From assembly GCA_017413675.1 (NCBI GenBank), contig JAFPSR010000088.1, positions 1 to 10,676 on the forward strand: a stretch of DNA of 10,676 nucleotides. The letters run 5' to 3'. The DNA is from Clostridia bacterium (GTDB taxonomy: Bacteria; Bacillota_A; Clostridia; Christensenellales; UBA1750). The notes below the pieces were generated by a model. That model was not told the origin of the DNA. It searched no databases and saw only the letters and a list, made by a program, of their open reading frames with translations. The translations under genes were made by a program, and so were the position numbers. Shown in pieces: positions 6,371 to 10,676 of this stretch; position 1 is the first letter of the stretch, and every line of letters starts with the position of its first letter.

Positions 6371-7756
6371 ATGAAAAAAGGAAATCTTCTGCTCAGATCA
6401 AGAACTCTGAATATGACGGTGGGGAACCCGCTTTCCCTGCTGGCTGTTTTTGCGATTCCCCTTTTGATCGGGAACCTCTTCCAACAGGCGTACAACCTGG
6501 CGGATTCAATCATTGTCGGCCGGCTGATCGGCGCATCTGCGCTGGCTTCCGTCGGAGCCACCGGTTCTGTTACCTTCCTGTTCTTCTCGGTCTGCAACGG
6601 GATGGCAAGCGGTGCGGGAATCGTCACTTCCCAGTATTTCGGTGCCGGGGATGAACAGAAGATCAAGCAGTCCATCACCAATTCCGCCTATATCATGTTC
6701 ACATCCACAGTCGTCATGGGCTTGTTGGCGTTTTCACTGGCGCCGATCCTCCTGCGGCTGATGGGCACGCCGGAAGATATCCTGCCGACTTCCATTACGT
6801 ATATGCGGATGAACTGCATCGGTGTCCCGCTGATCGGCGTATACAACTACTCCGCATCCATGCTGCGGGCTCTGGGGGATTCCAGGACGCCGCTCTTCTT
6901 CCTGATCTGCGCCTGTATCCTCAATGTTATTATGGATGTTGTGTTCATTGCGGCATTCGGGCTCGGCGTTTTCGGCGCAGCACTGGCCACGATCATCGCA
7001 CAGCTGATTGCCGGTTCCAGCTGCCTGATCTTTGCGTTCAAAACCAACGAATACTTCAAGCTGGAGAAACGGCATTTTGCCTTTGACGGACAGATTACCC
7101 GTAACGCGCTCCGGATCGGGATGCCGCTGGCCCTGCAATGGTCCCTGATCGCCGTATCTTCCACGGCACTGCAGTATTTTGTCAATTCCTTCGGGACTGT
7201 AGCGGTGGCTGCCTTTACGGCAACCAGCCGGATCGAGCAGCTGATTCACCAGCCGTACGGGTCCCTCGGCAACTCGCTGGCCACCTATTCCGGACAGAAC
7301 TTCGGTGCCAAACGGCTGGACCGTGTCCGTCTGGGATTAAGGCAGAGCCTGCTGGTGGTGGTGGCTTTCTCTGCGCTGATGCTCCTGATCATGCAGCTGT
7401 TCAGCACCAATATTATCCGGATCTTCATCAAGGAACCCGAAGTCATCGAGATGGGTGCCAAAGCACTGCGCCTGACCAGCTGGTTCTATTTCTTCCTGGG
7501 ATTGATCTATGCGACGCGCGGGGTGCTCAACGGCATAGGGGATGCCCTGTTTGCTCTGATCAACGGCGTGGTGGAAATGCTCTGCCGTATCTTCCTGCCG
7601 ATGCTCCTGGTGATGATCCCCCTGGTCCAGGTGTGGGGGATCTGGTGGACGGCCGGCCTGACCTGGCTGATCAGTGCCATCTTCTGTACCATGCGTTACC
7701 TTTTGTGGAAACGGAAGGTTTCCCATCAGATCGTTGCGGGACCGGAACAAGTATAA
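6371..7756 (+). CDS. MATE family efflux transporter
   Basis: A 461-aa integral membrane protein, typical of multidrug and toxic compound extrusion pumps with 12 helices, which export cationic drugs or metabolites by Na+ or H+ antiport. Diagnostic segments are IPLLIGNLFQQAYNLADSIIVG (29-50), including the acidic D45 of helix 1, and GIVTSQYFGAGDEQKIKQ (83-100). The second half repeats the pattern (RIGMPLALQWSLIAVSS and GQNFGAKRLDRVR). The lengths and loops fit the DinF/NorM-like branch common in Clostridia. ATG 6371 has AAAGGAAA upstream. A terminator at 7775-7812 closes the unit. The substrate cannot be inferred from sequence or from the neighbours. Confidence 0.93.
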   Translation: MKKGNLLLRSRTLNMTVGNPLSLLAVFAIPLLIGNLFQQAYNLADSIIVGRLIGASALASVGATGSVTFLFFSVCNGMASGAGIVTSQYFGAGDEQKIKQSITNSAYIMFTSTVVMGLLAFSLAPILLRLMGTPEDILPTSITYMRMNCIGVPLIGVYNYSASMLRALGDSRTPLFFLICACILNVIMDVVFIAAFGLGVFGAALATIIAQLIAGSSCLIFAFKTNEYFKLEKRHFAFDGQITRNALRIGMPLALQWSLIAVSSTALQYFVNSFGTVAVAAFTATSRIEQLIHQPYGSLGNSLATYSGQNFGAKRLDRVRLGLRQSLLVVVAFSALMLLIMQLFSTNIIRIFIKEPEVIEMGAKALRLTSWFYFFLGLIYATRGVLNGIGDALFALINGVVEMLCRIFLPMLLVMIPLVQVWGIWWTAGLTWLISAIFCTMRYLLWKRKVSHQIVAGPEQV

Positions 7757-7774
7757 ATACGAAAAAACAGAAAG

Positions 7775-7812
7775 AACGGGTGGCAGCAGACATTTCTGCA
7801 GCCGCCCGTTTT
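7775..7812 (+). terminator. Rho-independent terminator after the MATE gene
   Basis: The arms 7775-7789 (AACGGGTGGCAGCAG) and 7796-7810 (CTGCAGCCGCCCGTT) pair over 15 positions with one G-U pair and one A-A mismatch. The loop is ACATTT. A short T-run (7809-7812) and further T-rich sequence follow. It begins about 18 bases after the MATE stop codon. Confidence 0.85.
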
Positions 7813-7842
7813 GTCATTTCCGAATCGGTTACTAAATCCATG

Positions 7843-7872
7843 TTGATAATTTTGATAGAGGTATTCTAAAAT
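7843..7872 (+). promoter_or_regulatory. Promoter of the alpha/beta hydrolase gene
   Basis: TTGATA (7843-7848) and TAAAAT (7867-7872) are separated by 18 bases and lie between the MATE terminator and the hydrolase ribosome binding site. This supports a separate transcription unit for the hydrolase. Confidence 0.55.
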
Positions 7873-7900
7873 AGTCCTTGGAAAGAGAATAAACCATTAC

Positions 7901-7906
7901 AGGAGG
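7901..7906 (+). promoter_or_regulatory. Ribosome binding site that points to a CTG start
   Basis: AGGAGG is 8 bases before CTG 7915 and 17 bases before TTG 7924. The hydrolase frame has no ATG or GTG start here. An out-of-frame ATG at 7907 is followed at once by TAA. Spacing therefore favours CTG 7915 as initiator. Confidence 0.5.
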
Positions 7907-7914
7907 ATGTAACT

Positions 7915-9108
7915 CTGAACAGATTGTGGAGTTATGAGACGAATCCGGACACGGGTAAGCAGCATGAGGCATTCCGTCTGTATCTGGATGTTGCCCATAA
8001 TGGAAATGCAGACATTGAGACATTGCTTAACAGTGCTTATGGGGATGAATTGGCAAGACGGCTGGATCTATATTACAGATATGATGATCGTTTGGATGAG
8101 GAAGCTCAGGCATATTACAGCTCCCTTGGATTGAAAAAGGAGATGTTTGAAACCGAAGCTTTCTATTCCCGGTGGGCATTGGTCACTCCCCTGCATCCGG
8201 TTGATGGAAAGCTGTATCCGATTGTTTTTGTGCATCATGGCGGAGGGAATTCACTGGAAGTAGATGAGTTTACCACTGGATTCGACCTGATTGCATCTCG
8301 TGAAGGTTTTATTGTTGCCTATCTGCAGAATTCCCGTCCTGAAAATGTTGTTCGGATTCTGCAGATTCTAAAGGGAAAATATCCTGTGGACACAACTAGG
8401 GTGTACATGACCGGCTATTCCCAGGGTGGCATGCAGACTACCGTTATGATGCTTGAGTACCCTGATATTCTGGCTGCTGCAGCACCTGGAGGCAATGATA
8501 TTTTTATGATGATAGATCAGGCTGGCGATCCTGCAACTCCGGAGGCACTTGAGCGTCTGACCAAGAGTGGTGTACCTTTCATGCAAATGAACGCCAGATA
8601 TGACCCGGGCAACTACCTGCCGCTTAACCAATATAACCCCCGGGTCAGCCGCGGAAAACGTCCGGGCGATGTGCTTGTGGATAAGCATGCCCCTAAAGAC
8701 ATTAAGGATCCCGTTGGTGCAGAAATGTGGGCCAAGGGAGGAGTTCCTCCATTTTTACGGCCTGTTCCCAATGGAGATGGAAAATGGCATTTGGGAATGC
8801 TGAATCAGCGATTGGCCACCTTGGGCTGTGAGCCGCGCGATGTCGAGCGCTGTCTGGGGTTGACCATGGAAGACGGAGAGTGCGCTTATGTGCTTGGCTT
8901 CTATGCAGACCGTGAACAAATCCGGACCTATTATGATACCAAGCATTATATAGCAGAGATCGATAATAAAGAAGGAATGCCAATGTTCCGCTATGTTGCA
9001 GTAGACAATGTACCGCATTGGCCGCCCCTGATGATCGCCGAGCTGGAATGGGATTTCTTTAAACAATTCAGACGGAATCCTGAAACCAATAGGGTCGAAC
9101 TGATTTGA
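7915..9108 (+). CDS. Alpha/beta hydrolase, esterase/PHB-depolymerase-like
   Basis: A serine hydrolase of about 397 aa if CTG 7915 is used, or 394 aa from TTG 7924. Numbering from the TTG start, an oxyanion-hole motif VHHGGGN (103-109) is followed by the nucleophile elbow TGYSQGGMQ with S166. A late DNVPHWPP (361-368) supplies the likely catalytic H365. This order, with HxW near the C-terminus, resembles PHB-depolymerase and feruloyl-esterase-like families. An extra N-terminal part of about 90 residues precedes the core, and an insertion rich in Pro and Gly lies at about 225-290. No signal peptide is seen, so it is probably cytoplasmic. Base composition is clearly lower in GC than the neighbours, and it has its own promoter and terminator, suggesting acquisition. 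The catalytic acid and the substrate are not identifiable. Confidence 0.8.
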   Translation: MNRLWSYETNPDTGKQHEAFRLYLDVAHNGNADIETLLNSAYGDELARRLDLYYRYDDRLDEEAQAYYSSLGLKKEMFETEAFYSRWALVTPLHPVDGKLYPIVFVHHGGGNSLEVDEFTTGFDLIASREGFIVAYLQNSRPENVVRILQILKGKYPVDTTRVYMTGYSQGGMQTTVMMLEYPDILAAAAPGGNDIFMMIDQAGDPATPEALERLTKSGVPFMQMNARYDPGNYLPLNQYNPRVSRGKRPGDVLVDKHAPKDIKDPVGAEMWAKGGVPPFLRPVPNGDGKWHLGMLNQRLATLGCEPRDVERCLGLTMEDGECAYVLGFYADREQIRTYYDTKHYIAEIDNKEGMPMFRYVAVDNVPHWPPLMIAELEWDFFKQFRRNPETNRVELI

Positions 9109-9174
9109 TGAATGAACCGGCTGTCCTACAATAATTTTTTGGTTAATCTTCTGGTTGGTGTAAAATTATAGCAA

Positions 9175-9215
9175 GGAGGTAGTTCCGTCAGCTTGGCGGA
9201 ACTACCTCCATTTTT
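9175..9215 (+). terminator. Strong hairpin terminator after the hydrolase
   Basis: GGAGGTAGTTCCG (9175-9187) and CGGAACTACCTCC (9197-9209) form a perfect 13-bp stem with a 9-base loop, followed by ATTTTT (9210-9215). On the minus strand the sequence after the stem is only weakly T-rich (TTGCTATAATTTT), so it is mainly a plus-strand terminator. It may also serve, less well, the convergent isomerase gene. Confidence 0.88.
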
Positions 9216-9253
9216 ATACCGTGTCTTACTCAGGCAGCCGGTTGGTGAAATGA

Positions 9254-10138
9254 TTACTGGATATTCTCCTTCAGCCAGGCGCAGTCGTCGCGCAGACATT
9301 CGTCATGGTCGGTGTAGAAGTATTCACGTTCCACAACCCAGAAAGCCTCAAAGGACTGTTCGTCCAGGGCTTTTTTAATTTCTTTCCAGTCGATATTGGA
9401 ATGCGGATCCGCGATTTTGCACTGGCAGGCAAACTCGGGGTTCTGCGGATCGACGTGGGCCAGGTATTCGTCATACATTTTCTGACGCTGTTCCAGAGGA
9501 AGCTGCTTGGCGCCGGCGAAGGGGCTTGTCATGGCACCGTTCAGTGTCTTGCGGGAACGGGGCTGGTTGCCCGGGCCGTGCACCTTGTCATTTTCTTTGA
9601 CATGGATGGAGATGATGCGGTCCTTGTATTTGCGGATGAAGTAGGGAGGATACATGCCGGCGTTCATTGCCCAGCCGCAGTCCAATTGCGAATAGACATG
9701 CGGGGCATTGTCCAGCAGGTGTTCCAGCAGGGCCTTGCCGTTGTCCATATAGAATTCCTGGGAGTGGTTGTGATAGGCAATCTTGATGCCGTAGGGCTCA
9801 GCGATCGCAGCCAGTTTTTCAAACTCTGCGGCGACTTCCTTGGCTTCTTCCTCATTGCAGAACGGGGTTCCGGCGCAGATAACGGCCTTGGCACCCAGGG
9901 CAGCCATCTTTTCGATGATTTCCTTTGTGGGCATGGCATGCACGGAAACAATTTCCACACCGGCCTCTTTGGCCCAGGCGAGCATATCTTCGGTGCTGTG
10001 GTCCAGATCACCGGCCAGGAGTTCGATGCCGGTATATCCCAGGGAGGCAGCCAGCTTAAATTTTTCGAGCAGGGAGGGTCCCAGATCCAGGAAACTGGCG
10101 ATGCCACCGAAGGAATAGGTGCCGATATTGACTTTCAT
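9254..10138 (-). CDS. Sugar phosphate isomerase/epimerase (xylose-isomerase-like TIM barrel)
   Basis: A 294-aa protein of the AP-endonuclease-2/xylose-isomerase-like barrel family, which interconverts sugars or their derivatives (IolE, IolI and related enzymes). It begins MKVNIGTYSFGG and shows typical ligands: GIELLAG with E39, AYHNHSQEF (H123, H125), SQLDCGW with D153, ISIHVKEND with H179, and FWVVEREY with E270. It is cytoplasmic. The start at 10138 is chosen because homology begins there and AAAGGA lies about 9 bases upstream; the frame runs open to 10357, but that extension crosses the promoter at 10203-10231. The gene is transcribed alone and convergent to the hydrolase. The exact substrate is unknown, and no inositol or pentose genes are nearby. 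Confidence 0.88.
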   Translation of the reverse strand: MKVNIGTYSFGGIASFLDLGPSLLEKFKLAASLGYTGIELLAGDLDHSTEDMLAWAKEAGVEIVSVHAMPTKEIIEKMAALGAKAVICAGTPFCNEEEAKEVAAEFEKLAAIAEPYGIKIAYHNHSQEFYMDNGKALLEHLLDNAPHVYSQLDCGWAMNAGMYPPYFIRKYKDRIISIHVKENDKVHGPGNQPRSRKTLNGAMTSPFAGAKQLPLEQRQKMYDEYLAHVDPQNPEFACQCKIADPHSNIDWKEIKKALDEQSFEAFWVVEREYFYTDHDECLRDDCAWLKENIQ

Positions 10139-10166
10139 AACGCATGATCCTTTCTGTTTCATGATA

Positions 10167-10184
10167 TGCCGGATCTGTCCGGCA
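10167..10184 (-). promoter_or_regulatory. Palindrome in the isomerase leader (operator or RNA hairpin)
   Basis: TGCCGGATCTGTCCGGCA has perfect 7-base arms around TCTG. It lies about 12-30 bases downstream of the predicted minus-strand transcription start, and about 28 bases before the start codon. A related sequence (minus strand CCCTGTCCGGA, versus CCCTGCCGGA beside this palindrome) occurs between the -35 and -10 boxes. The pair may be binding sites for a local repressor. Confidence 0.45.
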
Positions 10185-10202
10185 GGGTACATCCATATCT
10201 GT

Positions 10203-10231
10203 ATTATAGGAAGGATTCCGGACAGGGTCAA
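10203..10231 (-). promoter_or_regulatory. Promoter of the sugar isomerase gene
   Basis: On the minus strand, TTGACC (10231-10226) and a perfect TATAAT (10208-10203) are separated by exactly 17 bases. The leader to the start codon is about 58 bases. Confidence 0.8.
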
Positions 10232-10280
10232 CTGAAGGAAAAGGACTGTTGCTTTGTCCCGTTTGGTGGAATACAGAAGG

Positions 10281-10302
10281 ATTCTTGTTCCGGAATCAGA
10301 AT
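10281..10302. promoter_or_regulatory. Imperfect 22-bp palindrome between the divergent promoters
   Basis: The arms ATTCT-nn-TTCC (10281-10291) and GGAA-nn-AGAAT (10292-10302) are complementary except at the two n positions. It lies about 50 bases upstream of the isomerase -35 box. It may be a regulator site; the regulator is not identified. Confidence 0.3.
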
Positions 10303-10385
10303 AAAATGGAAAGGCGGGAGGAAATGAAAAAATACTAAAATTCTCAGTGAGATTCAAAGAAACAGGAATTACATCCTTAAAAATA

Positions 10386-10424
10386 TGACTAATTATTAGT
10401 CAGTAAATGACAAATAATTAGTCA
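10386..10424. promoter_or_regulatory. Two tandem palindromic operator-like sites
   Basis: TGACTAATTATTAGTCA (10386-10402) is a perfect palindrome with 8-base arms. TGACAAATAATTAGTCA (10408-10424) is a second copy with one arm mismatch. Their centres are 22 bp apart, about two helical turns, so two dimers would sit on the same DNA face. The second site ends 5 bases before the -35 box of the WXG100 promoter. Size and symmetry suit a MarR- or TetR-type regulator, but no regulator gene is in the window. Confidence 0.6.
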
Positions 10425-10428
10425 GAGA

Positions 10429-10457
10429 TTGACATGTAGATGGGATGGGTTTATAAA
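10429..10457 (+). promoter_or_regulatory. Strong promoter of the WXG100 gene
   Basis: A consensus TTGACA (10429-10434) and TATAAA (10452-10457) are separated by 17 bases. The transcript would have a leader of about 80 bases before the AAGGAGG ribosome binding site (10529-10535) and ATG 10544. Confidence 0.8.
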
Positions 10458-10543
10458 TATATCCGTGATCAGGAAAACGAAGAAGGGAACAGCAACCCGA
10501 ACCGTTATCCTGCATGCAGACAAGATCTAAGGAGGAAAACAAA

Positions 10544-10676
10544 ATGGCAAAAGTGATTCGTGTTGAGCCGGCCCGCCTGGATGCAGCAGCCCAGAAGATC
10601 GACGGACAGGCAGCTGAGTACAAGAAGCTGTATGAGCAGCTGTACACCGAGGTGGAGTCCATGTCCAGCGCATGGC
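10544..10676 (+). CDS. WXG100 (ESAT-6-like) family protein, partial
   Basis: Forty-four codons are visible: a start MAKVIRVEPARLDAAAQKID, then a helical, charged stretch rich in Tyr, Glu and Lys, then SMSSAW at the window end. Helix, length to the Trp (W44) and the SxxW context match the first half of WXG100 proteins, small helical-hairpin substrates of type VII secretion; the Gly of the WxG turn would be encoded just beyond the window. AAGGAGG lies 8 bases before ATG 10544. A consensus promoter and two tandem operator-like palindromes precede it. Partners such as an EssC-like ATPase or LXG toxins would be expected downstream, but none can be seen here. Confidence 0.85.
   Translation, partial: MAKVIRVEPARLDAAAQKIDGQAAEYKKLYEQLYTEVESMSSAW

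Noticed and set aside
9305..10147. Long plus-strand open frame of 280 codons opposite the isomerase
   Set aside because: Antisense shadow; the minus strand carries a complete TIM-barrel enzyme with its ligands, ribosome binding site and promoter.
10139..10357. N-terminal extension of the isomerase to 10357
   Set aside because: The extension crosses a consensus promoter and has no homology; the ribosome binding site and the usual family N-terminus are at 10138.

Overview
The window reads as a stretch of a Bacillota (Clostridia-type) chromosome of fairly high GC. The clues are strong AAGGAGG-type ribosome binding sites, GTG/ATGA coupled starts, a WXG100 gene, a DinF/NorM-type MATE pump and a non-PTS GlcNAc utilisation operon. 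Most of it has GC-rich codon use (about 60% in 60-base lines I counted). Two parts differ: the first 151 bases (about 35% in one line) and the hydrolase region near 7.8-9.1 kb (about 43% in one line).

Layout. Bases 2-151 encode a piece of an [FeFe]-hydrogenase catalytic domain that stops abruptly at base 151. It runs in frame into an unrelated GC-rich sequence encoding a small protein I do not recognise (to 532). Bases 533-1160 hold a structured 3' region, a strong nested terminator, a broken paralog of that small protein (682-969) and the promoter and leader of the next operon. From 1161 to 5131 lies a tightly packed plus-strand operon: ROK-family GlcNAc kinase, NagB, NagA, a DUF523 protein and a YcdX-like PHP phosphatase. 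Three of its four junctions are overlaps or spacers of about 11 bases. A D-cysteine desulfhydrase-like PLP enzyme (5228-6172) follows, then a MATE efflux pump (6371-7756) with a clear terminator. Next is a compositionally distinct alpha/beta hydrolase (about 7915-9108) with its own promoter and a long hairpin terminator. A convergent minus-strand sugar-phosphate isomerase/epimerase (9254-10138) comes after it. A 405-base divergent regulatory region with two good promoters and several palindromes leads into a WXG100 (ESAT-6-like) gene cut off by the window end.

How the genes fit together. NagK, NagA and NagB together convert free GlcNAc to fructose-6-phosphate, acetate and ammonium. The kinase-first order suggests that GlcNAc enters unphosphorylated or comes from wall recycling. 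The DUF523 protein and the desulfhydrase are both plausible sulfide-releasing enzymes close to each other, with the PHP phosphatase between them; a functional link is inference. The WXG100 gene is probably the start of a type VII secretion/effector locus beyond the window.

No tRNA, rRNA, CRISPR array or insertion sequence was seen. The points most worth a second look are the hydrogenase/unknown-protein junction at 151/152, the tandem unknown small-protein family, and the tandem palindromes upstream of the WXG100 promoter.
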